A stretch of 64,000 bases of DNA from Pigmentiphaga daeguensis. Lineage in GTDB: Bacteria; Pseudomonadota; Gammaproteobacteria; Burkholderiales; Burkholderiaceae_B. This document shows, in pieces, positions 42,394-52,047 of this stretch; within the stretch, counting starts at the first letter, position 1, and every line of letters begins with the position of its first letter. The notes under the pieces were generated by a model. The model had not been told where the DNA came from, did not search any database, and saw only the letters and a list, made by a program, of their open reading frames with translations. The stretch spans positions 1 through 64,000 of the forward strand of contig NZ_BAAAEN010000017.1 in assembly GCF_039523035.1 (NCBI RefSeq). Direction: 5' to 3'. Position numbers and translations under genes: made by a program.

Positions 42394-43566
42394 ATGCACG
42401 TCAAATGGCTCGCATTGCCGCTCGCAATGCTATTGGGAATGTCCGCCCAGGCCGCGGACAAGGTGAAGATAGGTTTCATCAGCACGCTGTCGGGACCGCT
42501 GGCCGCGCTGGGGACGGAAATCCGCGACGGGTTCCGGCTCGGCCTGGACGAGACCGGCAACCGGATCGGCGGCCTGCCCGTCGAGGTGGTGGAAGGCGAC
42601 GACCAGGCCAACCCCGGCGTCGGCAAGCAACTGGCAGACAAGTTCATCAAGCGCGACAAGGTCGATTTCATGACCGGCGTGGTGTATTCGAACGTGATGA
42701 TGGCGGTGGGCGCCCCCACCTTCGCGGCCCGGACGTTCTACATCAGCGCCGCGGCGGGCCCGGCCTCGCTGGCCGGCGCGCAGTGCAACCCGTACTTCTT
42801 CGGGCTGGCCTGGCAGAACGACGGGCAGAGCGAGGCCATGGGCCGCCACATGAGCGACAAGGGCTACCAGCGCGTGGTCATCATGGCGCCCAACTACACG
42901 GGCGGCAAGGAAAACCTGGAAGGCTTCAAGCGCACTTTCAAGGGCACCGTGGCCGACGAGATCTACGTCAAGCTGGGCGAACTGGACTTCGCCTCCGAGA
43001 TCGCCAGGATCCGCGCCCAGAAACCCGATGCGCTGTTCTTCTTCCTGCCGGGCGGCATGGGCATCAACTTCATCAAGCAGTTCCAGGCCGCGGGACTGGC
43101 GCGCGAGGTGCCGTACTTCGTGCCAGGCTATTCCGCCGACGAGGACACCATCCAGGCATTGGGCGACGCGATGGTGGGACTGCAGAATTCGTCGCACTGG
43201 GCATGGGACCTGGACAATGCCGCCAACCGCAACTTCGTCGCGCGCTTCCAGCAGCGCTACGGCCGGCTGCCGTCGATGTACGCCTTCCAGGGCTATGACG
43301 TGGTGCGCCTCTTGGACCGCGCGGTGGCAGACGTAAAGGGAAAGATCGAGGACAAGCGCGCGCTGCACGACGCCATCGCCGCGGCCCGGTTCGAGTCCGT
43401 GCGGGGCGCCTTCAAATTCAACACCAACCAGTTCCCGATCAACGACTTCTATCTGCGCGTGGTGCAGAAGGACGAGTCCGGCCGCGTCACCAACAAGACG
43501 ATCGGCAAGATCATGACGGCGCATACCGACAGCTATGCCGGCGCCTGCAAGATGAAGAACCCCTGA
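42394..43566 (+). CDS. ABC transporter substrate-binding protein (aromatic-acid/branched-chain amino acid type)
   Basis: The 390-residue Peripla_BP_6 protein has a signal peptide cleaved after AQA (about residue 21), then KVKIGFISTLSGPLAALGTEIRDG. The GMGINFIKQF and AFQGYDVVRLLDRAV segments resemble aromatic-compound receptors of purple bacteria rather than LivJ. AGGGGT lies upstream. It is followed by an FMN reductase and by permease and ATPase genes, so it is the dedicated receptor of this transporter. Confidence 0.92.
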   Translation: MHVKWLALPLAMLLGMSAQAADKVKIGFISTLSGPLAALGTEIRDGFRLGLDETGNRIGGLPVEVVEGDDQANPGVGKQLADKFIKRDKVDFMTGVVYSNVMMAVGAPTFAARTFYISAAAGPASLAGAQCNPYFFGLAWQNDGQSEAMGRHMSDKGYQRVVIMAPNYTGGKENLEGFKRTFKGTVADEIYVKLGELDFASEIARIRAQKPDALFFFLPGGMGINFIKQFQAAGLAREVPYFVPGYSADEDTIQALGDAMVGLQNSSHWAWDLDNAANRNFVARFQQRYGRLPSMYAFQGYDVVRLLDRAVADVKGKIEDKRALHDAIAAARFESVRGAFKFNTNQFPINDFYLRVVQKDESGRVTNKTIGKIMTAHTDSYAGACKMKNP

Positions 43567-43586
43567 CAGAATCACGAGGACCAATC

Positions 43587-44165
43587 ATGGCAGCTCCCAA
43601 GATACTTGCTTTCGCCGGCAGCTCGCGCGGCGCGTCGCTGAACAAGCTGCTGCTGGCGGTGGCGGCCGACGGCGCCCGCGCGGCCGGCGCCGACGTCACG
43701 CAGATCGACCTGCGCGACTATCCCATGCCGATCTACGACGGCGACGACGAGATGCAGTCCGGCGTGCCCGACAACGCGCTGGTCCTGCGCGGCCTGATCG
43801 CCGAGCACGACGCCCTGCTGGTCGCCACGCCCGAGTACAACGGATCGGTCACGGCCCTGCTCAAGAACGCGCTGGACTGGTGCTCGCGCCCGATCAACGG
43901 CGAGGACGGCCTGCTGCCCTACCGGGGCAAGATGGTCGCGCTGCTGGCGGCCTCGATGAGCCCGTTCGGCGGCATCCGCGCGGTTACCCACACGCGCGGC
44001 ATCTTCAACAAGATGGGCGCGATCGTGCTGCCCGACGAAGTGCTGCTGCCGCAGGCCCAGCATGCCTTCGACGCCGGCGGCAACCTGCTGAACGAAACCG
44101 CGCGCCAGCTTGCCCGGCAACTGGGGGCGGCGCTGGCCGCGAAGGCGGGGCGAGGCGGCTCATGA
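43587..44165 (+). CDS. NADPH-dependent FMN reductase / azoreductase-type flavoprotein
   Basis: The 192 residues have the flavodoxin-like fold with phosphate loop AGSSRGASLN (residues 10-19) and TPEYNGSVTALLKNALDW, which contacts the flavin isoalloxazine. Members reduce FMN, quinones, azo bonds or, in some cases, nitro groups. In a PnbB-containing operon, reduction of a nitro to a hydroxylamino group is an attractive role, but this is inference. Its stop overlaps the LivH start (ATGA). Confidence 0.9.
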   Translation: MAAPKILAFAGSSRGASLNKLLLAVAADGARAAGADVTQIDLRDYPMPIYDGDDEMQSGVPDNALVLRGLIAEHDALLVATPEYNGSVTALLKNALDWCSRPINGEDGLLPYRGKMVALLAASMSPFGGIRAVTHTRGIFNKMGAIVLPDEVLLPQAQHAFDAGGNLLNETARQLARQLGAALAAKAGRGGS

Positions 44166-45076
44166 GCGCGGTCATCGAGTCCGCGCTGAACGGCATCCAG
44201 TTCGGCCTGATGCTGTTCCTGCTGGCCGCCGGCCTGACGCTGGTGTTCGGCATCATGGACATGATCAACCTGGCCCACGGTTCGCTGTACATGTTCGGCG
44301 CCTACCTGACGGCCGCGCTGGTCGAGCCCACCGGGTCGTTCCTGCTGGCGATGCTGGTGGCGATGCTGGCCACGGCGGCCATCGGCATGCTGCTGGAGAT
44401 GACCGTGCTGCGCACGCTGTACCAGCGCGATCACCTGTCGCAGGTGCTGGCGACGTTCGCGCTGATCCTGATCGGCAACGAAGTCGTGCGCATGATCTGG
44501 GGCCCGCAGCCGCGCCGGCTGGCGCTGCCCGAACTGTTCTCGGGCCCGGTCGACCTGGGGGCCGGCATCCAGTATCCGTCCTATCGCCTGCTGGTGATAG
44601 CCGTGGGCCTGGCGGTGGCCTTGCTGCTGTACCTGGTGGTGGCGCGCACGCGCGTCGGCATGTGGGTGCGGGCGGGTGCCTCCAACCGCGAGATGGCGAC
44701 CGTCATGGGCGTGGACATCAGGCGCCTGTTCACGCTGGTGTTCGGCCTGGGCGCGCTGCTGTGCGCCGTGGCCGGCGCGTTGCTGGGGCCGCTGCTGTCG
44801 GTGCAGGTGGGCATGGGCGAGAGCATCCTGATCCTGGCCTTCGTGGTGGTCGTGATCGGCGGCATCGGCTCGATCCGCGGCGCGCTGGCCGGCTCGCTGA
44901 TGGTGGGCATGGTCGATACCGTCGGCCGCACGCTGGTGCCCGACGCGCTGGGCACGGTGTTCTCGCCATCGGTGGCCTCGAACCTGGGGCCGACGCTGGC
45001 CTCGATCCTGATCTACGTCCTGATGGCGGCCGTGCTGTTCTGGAAGCCGCAGGGCCTGTTTCCTGCACGAGGGTAG
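44162..45076 (+). CDS. livH: Branched-chain-type ABC transporter permease, LivH
   Basis: The 304-residue inner-membrane protein has about eight hydrophobic segments and the LivH signatures GLTLVFGIMDMINLAHGSLYMFGAYL and, near the C-terminus, GGIGSIRGALAGSLMVG (the ATPase-contact loop). It pairs with LivM to form the pore. It starts in the ATGA overlap with the FMN reductase, and the LivM start is 3 bp after its stop. Confidence 0.93.
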   Translation: MSAVIESALNGIQFGLMLFLLAAGLTLVFGIMDMINLAHGSLYMFGAYLTAALVEPTGSFLLAMLVAMLATAAIGMLLEMTVLRTLYQRDHLSQVLATFALILIGNEVVRMIWGPQPRRLALPELFSGPVDLGAGIQYPSYRLLVIAVGLAVALLLYLVVARTRVGMWVRAGASNREMATVMGVDIRRLFTLVFGLGALLCAVAGALLGPLLSVQVGMGESILILAFVVVVIGGIGSIRGALAGSLMVGMVDTVGRTLVPDALGTVFSPSVASNLGPTLASILIYVLMAAVLFWKPQGLFPARG

Positions 45077-45078
45077 AC

Positions 45079-46029
45079 ATGGCACCACTGGACCAAATCC
45101 TGGGCCGCCGTACCGGCGCCGTCCTGCTGGCGCTGGCCGTGGCCTTTCCGCTGGGCGCCGACTGGCTGGGCCAGGGCTTCTACGTCGACCTGGCCGCGCG
45201 CATCATGATCTTCGCGCTGGCGGCATCCAGCCTGAACCTGGTCATGGGCTTCGGCGGCATGGTCTGTTTCGGCCACGCGGCATTCCTGGGCATAGGCGCC
45301 TACACGGTGGCCATCCTGATGGACGCCGGCGTGGACGCGGCCTGGATCGCCTGGCCCGCGGCGACGGCTGTGGCCGCGCTGGCGGCCTGGCTGATCGGCG
45401 TGATCAGCCTGCGCACGCGCGGGGTGTACTTCATCATGATCACCCTGGCCTTCGCGCAGATGCTGTACTACGTGTTCGTTTCGCTGAACGCCTACGGCGG
45501 CGACGACGGCATGCCCCTGCCGACCCGCTCGGTTCTGCCGTTCGGCCTGGACGCCTCGTCCGACCTGACCTTCTATTACGTCGTGCTGGCCATCCTGGCC
45601 GTGGCCATGTGGTTGATGCAGCGCCTGGTCAACGCCCGCTTCGGCCGCGCGTTGCAGGCCATCCGTGAGAACGAGACACGCATGGAGGCCATCGGCTATC
45701 CGGTGTTCCGCATCAAGCTCGCGGCCTTCGTCATCGCCGGCGGGGCGGCGGGGCTGGCGGGCGCGCTGGTCGCGAACCAGGCCGGCATGGTCAGCCCCGG
45801 CCTGATGTACTGGACCCAGTCGGGCTCGCTGATGATCATGGTCATCCTGGGCGGGGTGGGCTATCTGTACGGCGGCGTGGTGGGCGCCGCGCTGCTGCTG
45901 GCGGCGGAAGAATACCTGTCGGGCCTGACGCTGTACTGGCAGTTGCCGCTGGGCATCCTGCTGCTGGCCGCCGTGCTGTACGCCCGCAACGGCGCCTTGA
46001 GCCTGGCCGCGAGGTGGCGCCATGGCTGA
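45079..46029 (+). CDS. livM: Branched-chain-type ABC transporter permease, LivM
   Basis: The 316-residue LivM-type permease has LNLVMGFGGMVCFGHAAFLGIGAYT at about residues 54-78, the conserved GHAAF motif, and the C-terminal GGVGYLYGGVVGAALLL. GGGTAG precedes the start. Its last 8 bp overlap livG. With LivH it forms the translocation path for the receptor encoded at 42394 and possibly that at 37075. Confidence 0.93.
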   Translation: MAPLDQILGRRTGAVLLALAVAFPLGADWLGQGFYVDLAARIMIFALAASSLNLVMGFGGMVCFGHAAFLGIGAYTVAILMDAGVDAAWIAWPAATAVAALAAWLIGVISLRTRGVYFIMITLAFAQMLYYVFVSLNAYGGDDGMPLPTRSVLPFGLDASSDLTFYYVVLAILAVAMWLMQRLVNARFGRALQAIRENETRMEAIGYPVFRIKLAAFVIAGGAAGLAGALVANQAGMVSPGLMYWTQSGSLMIMVILGGVGYLYGGVVGAALLLAAEEYLSGLTLYWQLPLGILLLAAVLYARNGALSLAARWRHG

Positions 46030-46780
46030 TTCCTGCAAGCTGCAAGTCTTCGGACTGGTCAAGCGGTTCGGCGGGCTGACCGCCACCGACCAGGCCAGTT
46101 TCGAGGTCAGGACCGGCGAGATGCACGCCCTGATCGGCCCCAACGGCGCGGGCAAGACCACGCTGATCCACCAGATCTCGGGCGCGCTGCGGCCGGACGC
46201 GGGCCGGATCTCGATGGACGGCGCCGATATCACCCAACTGCCCATGCACCGGCGCGTGCGCCTGGGGCTGGCGCGCTCGTACCAGATCACCAGCGTGTTC
46301 AAGGCCTTCAGCGTCCTGGACAACGTGGCGCTGGCGGTGCAGGCCCGCACGGGCGGGGCCGCCGGCTGCTGGCGCCCGGCGCGGCGCGAGGCGGACGTGT
46401 ATGCGCAGGCCCGGCACGCGCTGGACCGGGTCGGCCTGGCCGCCCGCGTGGACGCCCCGACCCACAGCCTGTCCCATGGCGAGCAGCGCAAGCTGGAGGT
46501 GGCCCTGGCGCTGGCCACATCCCCCAGCCTGCTGCTGCTGGACGAACCCATGGCCGGCATGGGGCCCGAGGAATCCGAGGCGATGGTGGAACTGCTGCTG
46601 GGCCTGCGCGGCGAGGTCACCATGCTGCTGGTCGAGCACGACATGCACGCCGTGTTCCGCCTGGCCGACCGCCTCTCGGTCCTGGTCTACGGACGCGTGA
46701 TCGCCACCGGATCGCCCGAGGCGATCCGCCGCAACGCCGACGTGTGCCGGGCCTACCTGGGCGACGAGGCCACCGTATGA
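46022..46780 (+). CDS. livG: Branched-chain-type ABC transporter ATPase, LivG
   Basis: The 252 residues contain Walker A GPNGAGKTT, ABC signature LSHGEQRKLEV (His in place of the usual Gly) and Walker B LLLLDEPMAGMGPEE, followed by the switch histidine in VEHDM. It powers uptake together with LivF. Its start lies inside the end of livM, giving tight coupling; livF begins 37 bp after its stop. Confidence 0.93.
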   Translation: MADSCKLQVFGLVKRFGGLTATDQASFEVRTGEMHALIGPNGAGKTTLIHQISGALRPDAGRISMDGADITQLPMHRRVRLGLARSYQITSVFKAFSVLDNVALAVQARTGGAAGCWRPARREADVYAQARHALDRVGLAARVDAPTHSLSHGEQRKLEVALALATSPSLLLLDEPMAGMGPEESEAMVELLLGLRGEVTMLLVEHDMHAVFRLADRLSVLVYGRVIATGSPEAIRRNADVCRAYLGDEATV

Positions 46781-46817
46781 GCGGCATGACGAACCGCATG
46801 GAAAATGGAGAAGCGCC

Positions 46818-47528
<711 letters not shown>

Positions 47529-47563
47529 CCCCGCGCTTCGCACATGGCACCTGGAGCAATCGC

Positions 47564-48214
47564 ATGAAACACGTATCGATGGCCGGACTGAGCGAGATGC
47601 AGCGCTACTGGCTGATCACCGGCAGCGTCGGGCCCCGCCCCATCGCGCTGGTCACCAGCCTGGATGCGGACGGCCTGTGCAACGCCGCGCCGTTCAGCGC
47701 GTTCAACTACATGGGCGAGGATCCGCCGCTGTTCGCCATCGCCGTGGTCGCCTACGGGCAGGAAAGCCACCGGCCGGGCGAGGCCAAGGACACGCTGCGC
47801 AACATCCGCGAGCACGAGGAGTTCGTGGTGAACATGGTGGACGAGTCCATCGTCGACCAAGCGGTGCAGTGCGGCAGCGATTTTCCCGCGCACGTCTCGG
47901 AGGCCGAGGCGGTGGGCTTCACGCTGGCGCCCTGTACCGCCGTGCGGGTGCCGCGCATCGCCGAGGCGCCCATCTCGTGGGAATGCCGGCTGTTCCGTAT
48001 CCTGGACATCTCGACCCAGCGGGCCATCGTTTTCGGCGAGATCCTGGCGATGAACTTCCGCGACGACCTGCTGGACGAAAAGGCGCTGCGCGTGGACGTC
48101 GGGCGCTTCGCCCCGGTGGGCAGGCTGGGCGGGCCGAACTACTGCCTGACGGGCGAGCGGCGCCGCATCCCGGTGCCGACCTACATGCCGGCCACGGGGC
48201 AGCCCCGGGAATGA
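47564..48214 (+). CDS. Flavin reductase domain protein (DIM6/NTAB type)
   Basis: The 216 residues show the FMN-binding split-barrel pattern: GSVGPRPIALVTSLDADGLCNAAPFSAFNYMGEDPP at residues 21-56 and HEEFVVNMVD. The C-terminal YCLTGERRRIPVPTY is typical of a subgroup found in aromatic catabolic operons. It binds FMN and may supply reduced flavin or act directly. It closes the operon started by the PnbB-like gene; the next gene on the other strand ends 19 bp away. Confidence 0.9.
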   Translation: MKHVSMAGLSEMQRYWLITGSVGPRPIALVTSLDADGLCNAAPFSAFNYMGEDPPLFAIAVVAYGQESHRPGEAKDTLRNIREHEEFVVNMVDESIVDQAVQCGSDFPAHVSEAEAVGFTLAPCTAVRVPRIAEAPISWECRLFRILDISTQRAIVFGEILAMNFRDDLLDEKALRVDVGRFAPVGRLGGPNYCLTGERRRIPVPTYMPATGQPRE

Positions 48215-48233
48215 TGCCGGCGCGCGGCCCGCG

Positions 48234-49022
48234 CTACCAGACGACGCAGAAACCCTGTTCCAGCAGCGCCGAAGGCAGGGTGGCGGCGCGCACCAGTCCC
48301 ACCGCGCCGAAGGCCGCGACCACCACGCCGCCGGCGACGCGCCAGGCCGGCCGCCGCGCGCGGCGGCGCAGCCAGCCGGCGGCGCCGGACAGCGCGACCA
48401 GGTTGGGCAGCGTGCCCAGGCCGAAGGCCGCCATCGTCAGCGCGCCGGCCGCGGCGCTGCCCGCCACCAGCGCCACCGCCAACACGCCCAGCGACATGCC
48501 GCAGGGCATCCAGCCCCACGCAAGGCCGGTCAGGAAACGCTCCAGCAGCGGCCGGCCGGCGATGCGCGCGCGCACGTGGCGGCTGGGGGGCGAGCGGACG
48601 ATGGCCGCCACCGCGCCGGTCCAGCCGCGCACCAGCGCGGCCCGCCACGCACCGGCCGCCGGGCCGCCCGCCGCCGCGCGGGGCCAGGCCGCGCGCGCCA
48701 CCAGGGCCAGGCCGTAGACGCACAGCAGCGCCGCCCCGAAGGCCAGCGCGCCGCGCTGAAGCGGCAGCCAGTCCCGGCTCCAGATGTTGCCCCCCAGGCC
48801 ACCCGCCACCGCGCCCAGCAGCGCATACGAGGCGATGCGTCCGGCATGCATGACCAGGGCCTCCAATCCCAGCCGCCACGGCGCCGCGCGCCGCAGCACC
48901 GCCAGGCGTTCGCCGTGCCGGTGCTCGACCGCCATCACCAGTCCGCCGCACATGGCGGCGCAGTGCACCCCGCCCAGCAGGCCGAGCAGGAACACGCCGG
49001 CAAGCGCCGGCCAGCCGCTCAC
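48234..49022 (-). CDS. TauE/SafE (DsbD_2-like) membrane protein linked to the cbb3 cluster
   Basis: The 262-residue membrane protein has six hydrophobic segments and two conserved Cys sites, GGVHCAAMCGGLVMAVE at residues about 16-32 and WGWMPCGM (about 180). This matches the 'sulfite exporter TauE/SafE' proteins regularly found after ccoG/fixH and thought to help cbb3 assembly, possibly in copper or redox handling. The start is GTG at 49022, overlapping a ten-codon mini-frame; an ATG at 49133 would overlap the previous gene by 86 bp. It ends the minus-strand cco operon. Confidence 0.88.
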   Translation of the reverse strand: MSGWPALAGVFLLGLLGGVHCAAMCGGLVMAVEHRHGERLAVLRRAAPWRLGLEALVMHAGRIASYALLGAVAGGLGGNIWSRDWLPLQRGALAFGAALLCVYGLALVARAAWPRAAAGGPAAGAWRAALVRGWTGAVAAIVRSPPSRHVRARIAGRPLLERFLTGLAWGWMPCGMSLGVLAVALVAGSAAAGALTMAAFGLGTLPNLVALSGAAGWLRRRARRPAWRVAGGVVVAAFGAVGLVRAATLPSALLEQGFCVVW

Positions 49023-49051
49023 GCCACGCCCCCACGGCCGATCCGCGTCAT
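49019..49051 (-). other. Ten-codon mini-ORF coupling two cco-cluster genes
   Basis: ATG at 49051 overlaps the stop of the 86-residue gene (ATGA) and the frame MTRIGRGGVA ends at TGA 49021-49019, which overlaps the GTG start of the TauE/SafE-type gene (GTGA). It would pass ribosomes from one gene to the next. It may be a chance frame, since the distance is short. Confidence 0.35.
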
Positions 49052-49308
49052 GGCAGATCGTCCACGTCGTTGCCGTCCGGCCCCGCGCCGCCGCCCGCCA
49101 GGTATAGCGTAATGGCGCTGGAGACCCCGGCAATCGCCCACAGAAGGAAGAAAGCCGCGGTATAGAACGCCTGGCGCGACATCTCGACCGGGCGCCCGAC
49201 GATGGTCAGGCCGCGCGGATCGAGCAGGGTGAAGACGACCAGCGCGGCGCCGGCGCTGGCCAGGAAGGCCGGCCACAGCACCCACATGCCGACGCGCCGC
49301 CATTTCAT
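49048..49308 (-). CDS. Small membrane protein of the cbb3 cluster
   Basis: The 86 residues have two hydrophobic segments (about 9-28 and 48-69) and a polar acidic end (GGGAGPDGNDVDDLP). It is in an ATGA overlap with the FixH-like gene before it and lies within the cco operon, so it probably helps assembly or regulation of the oxidase. I do not recognise a named family. Confidence 0.75.
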   Translation of the reverse strand: MKWRRVGMWVLWPAFLASAGAALVVFTLLDPRGLTIVGRPVEMSRQAFYTAAFFLLWAIAGVSSAITLYLAGGGAGPDGNDVDDLP

Positions 49309-49508
49309 GGCGCGCGCTCCACCACCAGCCCGCGCTTGACCACCTTATCGACGACCGGGGGATCGTCATGCGCGACCGCCAGCACGATGGTCACGATGCA
49401 GCCCAGCATCGCCACGGCCGGCCCCGCCATCAACAGCCAGGGCCAGGGTTCCTTCCACCAGGGTCCGGCATCTTTCTGTTCCTGCATCCCGCACCTCGCT
49501 TTGTCCAT
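49305..49508 (-). CDS. Short FixH/CcoH-like protein
   Basis: The 67 residues carry the FixH start pattern WWKEPWPWLLMAGPAVAMLGCIVTIVLAVAH with one membrane segment, then a short tail DDPPVVDKVVKRGLVVE matching the 'D.Y...G' part of FixH. Normal FixH/CcoH proteins are about 150-170 residues with a periplasmic beta domain, which is missing here. It starts directly after the ccoG stop (TGAATG) and overlaps the next gene. CcoH binds CcoN/CcoP during assembly; the membrane anchor may be the part that matters. Confidence 0.78.
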   Translation of the reverse strand: MDKARCGMQEQKDAGPWWKEPWPWLLMAGPAVAMLGCIVTIVLAVAHDDPPVVDKVVKRGLVVERAP

Positions 49509-50942
49509 TCAAGGAACGATGAAACTCGACGTCTCGCGCAGCCCGTCCGCGTCCCGGCCGTCGCGCACGATGAACTCGATCCGGTGCGTGCCCGGCCGCG
49601 CCTCGTCCACCGGCAGCGACACCCGCACCGGCCACAGGCGGTTCGAGGCGGGCGCCAGTTCGATGTCCGTACCGCCGTCGGCCCCCTGTACCCGCAGTTG
49701 CGGCAGGCCCTGCACCTCCAGCCGCACGCGCATGGCGCGCTCGGTCGCGTTCATGAGCTGCAGCTGGTAGACGTTCTCGATCATGCCGCCCTCGACCTCG
49801 CGCGCCAGCACCGAACGGTCGCGTATCACGTCCACGCGCAGCGGCTGCCGCGCCGCCAGGAGGCCGACGAACACCGCCGCCAGCGCCAGCCAGATCGCGC
49901 CGTACACCAGCACGCGCGGGCGCAGCACGCGGCGCCGCGCCTGTCTGGCATCCAGCCGCAGCTCGATGGCGCGTTCGGACGCATAGCGGATCAGGCCGCG
50001 CGGATACTGCATCTTGTCCATGACCTGGTCGCAGGCGTCGATACAGGCGCCGCAGCCTATGCACTCGTATTGCAGGCCATCGCGGATGTCGATGCCGGTT
50101 GGGCACACCTGCACGCAGATGCTGCAATTGACGCAATCGCCCAGGCCCGCCTCGCGTGGATCTATCCTGCGCGACCGGCTGCCCCGCGGGTCGCCCCGCA
50201 CCGAGTCGTAGGTGACCACGTAGGTGTCGGAGTCCACCATCACGCTCTGGAACCGCGCGTAGGGGCACATGTATTTGCAGACCTGTTCTCGCATGAAGCC
50301 TGCGTTGCCCCAGGTGGCGAAGCTGTAGAACACCAGCCAGAACCATTGCCAGGGGCCCAGTGCACCCTGCCACGCCAGGCCCGCCAGCTCGCGGATGGGG
50401 CTGAAATAGCCGATGAAGGTGAACCCGGTCCAGGTCGCCACCGCCAGCCACAACGCGTGCTTGGCGCCCTTGCGCCCGAGCTTGCGCCAGGACCACGGCG
50501 CCGCGTCCAGCCGGATGCGCGCGAACCGGTCGCCTTCGGTCAGGCGCTCGATCCACATGAAGATCTCGGTGTAGACCGTCTGCGGGCACGCATAGCCGCA
50601 GAACAGCCGGCCCGCCACCGCGGTGAACAGGAACAGCGCCAGCGCGCTCAGGATCAGCAGCAGCGTCAGGTAGATGATGTCCTGCGGCCACAACACCATC
50701 CCGAACAGGTAGAACTTGCGCGCGCCCAGGTCGAACAGCACGGCCTGCCTGCCGTTCCAGGTCAGCCACGGCAGGCCGTAGAACACCGCCTGCGTCAGGA
50801 ACACCAGCGCCACGCGCCAGTGCGCGAAGACGCCGCTGACCGAACGCGGATAGATCTTGCGCCGGACCTCGTACAGCGCCTGCTCCGAACCTTCCTCGTC
50901 GCCGCCGGCGGCCGGGCAGGCGCGCTCGCGCGGGGAACTCAT
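49509..50942 (-). CDS. ccoG: Cytochrome oxidase accessory protein CcoG (FixG)
   Basis: The 477-residue protein has about five membrane segments and two ferredoxin-type 4Fe-4S clusters in CVNCSICVQVCPTG and CIGCGACIDACD. A further Cys pair is in LFCGYACPQTVYTE, and the C-terminal FixG domain (about residue 360 on) is beta-rich. CcoG reduces Cu(II) to Cu(I) for the oxidase CuB centre. Its ATG overlaps the ccoP stop (50939-50942, ATGA). Confidence 0.95.
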   Translation of the reverse strand: MSSPRERACPAAGGDEEGSEQALYEVRRKIYPRSVSGVFAHWRVALVFLTQAVFYGLPWLTWNGRQAVLFDLGARKFYLFGMVLWPQDIIYLTLLLILSALALFLFTAVAGRLFCGYACPQTVYTEIFMWIERLTEGDRFARIRLDAAPWSWRKLGRKGAKHALWLAVATWTGFTFIGYFSPIRELAGLAWQGALGPWQWFWLVFYSFATWGNAGFMREQVCKYMCPYARFQSVMVDSDTYVVTYDSVRGDPRGSRSRRIDPREAGLGDCVNCSICVQVCPTGIDIRDGLQYECIGCGACIDACDQVMDKMQYPRGLIRYASERAIELRLDARQARRRVLRPRVLVYGAIWLALAAVFVGLLAARQPLRVDVIRDRSVLAREVEGGMIENVYQLQLMNATERAMRVRLEVQGLPQLRVQGADGGTDIELAPASNRLWPVRVSLPVDEARPGTHRIEFIVRDGRDADGLRETSSFIVP

Positions 50943-51868
50943 TTCGCCTCTTCGGCGGGCCGGGTCAGGCCCCAGACGTAGGCGGTCAGCAAGCGGATCT
51001 GCTGCGGCGTGAACACGTCCTCGTGTGCCGGCATCTGGTTGTTGCGGCCCTTGGTGATGGTCTCGGCGATGACGGCGGCCGAGCTGCCGTACAGCCAGAC
51101 CTTGTCGGTCAGGTTGGGCGCGCCCAGCAGCGGGTTGCCCTTGCCCTCGACGCCGTGGCAGGCCGCGCAGTTCGCGCGGAAATCGGCCCGGCCGCGAGCG
51201 GCCTTGATGGGGTCGGCGGCCAGGCCCGACAGCGAGCGCACGTACTGGGTCACGTCGCCCACCGCGCGCGAGTCCAGTTGTTCGCCGAACGGGGGCATGA
51301 TGCCGTGCCGCCCCTTCGCGATGGATTCGCGGATGATGTCGGGCGAAGAACCGTACAGCCAGTCGCCGTCGGCCAGATTGGGAAAGCCCTTGCTGCCGCG
51401 CGCATCCGACCCATGGCACTGCGCGCAGTTGTTCAGGAACAGCCGCTGCCCGATCTCCCGCGCCTGGGCATCGTCGGCGATGGCCGGGATCTCCATGTCC
51501 TCGAAGCGCGCGTACAACGGCTGGACCTGTTCGCGCAACTGGTCCTGCTGCGCGGCCAGCGCGCCCGTGCTGGACCAGCCCAGCCAGCCCTGGACCTTGC
51601 CCAGGCCGGGATACAGGACCAGGTAGCCCAGCGCGAAGACACAGGACAGCAGATACATCCACATCCACCAGCGCGGCAGCGGATTGTTCAGCTCGCGCAG
51701 ATCGCCGTCCCAGACATGGCCGGTATCGTCGACCTGGCCGCCTGGGGCGGCCTTGGAGGATTTCAGGAAGGCCCGCTGCGAGAACAGCAGCCAGACGCAC
51801 CAGGCGATGCCCGCCAGCGCGATCGCGCCGATGTAATAGCCCCAGAAATCGGTAGTGAAATCGCTCAT
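50939..51868 (-). CDS. ccoP: cbb3-type cytochrome c oxidase subunit III, CcoP
   Basis: The 309-residue subunit has two membrane segments (about 12-30 and 67-86) and two c-type heme motifs, CAQCH at 148-152 and CAACH at 234-238, with likely axial methionines in GIMPPF and NQMPAH. It accepts electrons from soluble cytochrome c and passes them to CcoO. The start overlaps the end of ccoQ (51865-51868). Confidence 0.97.
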   Translation of the reverse strand: MSDFTTDFWGYYIGAIALAGIAWCVWLLFSQRAFLKSSKAAPGGQVDDTGHVWDGDLRELNNPLPRWWMWMYLLSCVFALGYLVLYPGLGKVQGWLGWSSTGALAAQQDQLREQVQPLYARFEDMEIPAIADDAQAREIGQRLFLNNCAQCHGSDARGSKGFPNLADGDWLYGSSPDIIRESIAKGRHGIMPPFGEQLDSRAVGDVTQYVRSLSGLAADPIKAARGRADFRANCAACHGVEGKGNPLLGAPNLTDKVWLYGSSAAVIAETITKGRNNQMPAHEDVFTPQQIRLLTAYVWGLTRPAEEAK

Positions 51869-52047
51869 TGCCCGGCATCCTTGCCTTGCGCCGCAACGGC
51901 GCTTTCGTCGGGGAGCGCGAACGGCAGCATGGCCGATTCGCGGTTGGCCTCGACGCGGGCGCGCGACCACGCCCACGCCACGATGGCCAGGAAGGTCGAC
52001 AGCGCCAGCGCCGTCGCGATCGATGTCATCCAGGCGATCATGTCCAT
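51865..52047 (-). CDS. ccoQ: cbb3-type oxidase subunit CcoQ (FixQ)
   Basis: The 60-residue protein has one membrane segment (MTSIATALALSTFLAIVAWAW, about residues 7-27) with a polar tail, matching the small CcoQ subunit that stabilises the complex. Its ATG shares one base with the ccoO stop (52047), and its stop overlaps the ccoP start. The tail is longer than the minimal form and Ala/Pro-rich. Confidence 0.9.
   Translation of the reverse strand: MDMIAWMTSIATALALSTFLAIVAWAWSRARVEANRESAMLPFALPDESAVAAQGKDAGQ

Noticed and set aside
49509..51896. A single 795-residue protein spanning ccoG and part of ccoP
   Set aside because: The frame runs upstream of the true ccoG start only because of high GC; CcoP is encoded in another frame with two heme motifs and an ATGA overlap.
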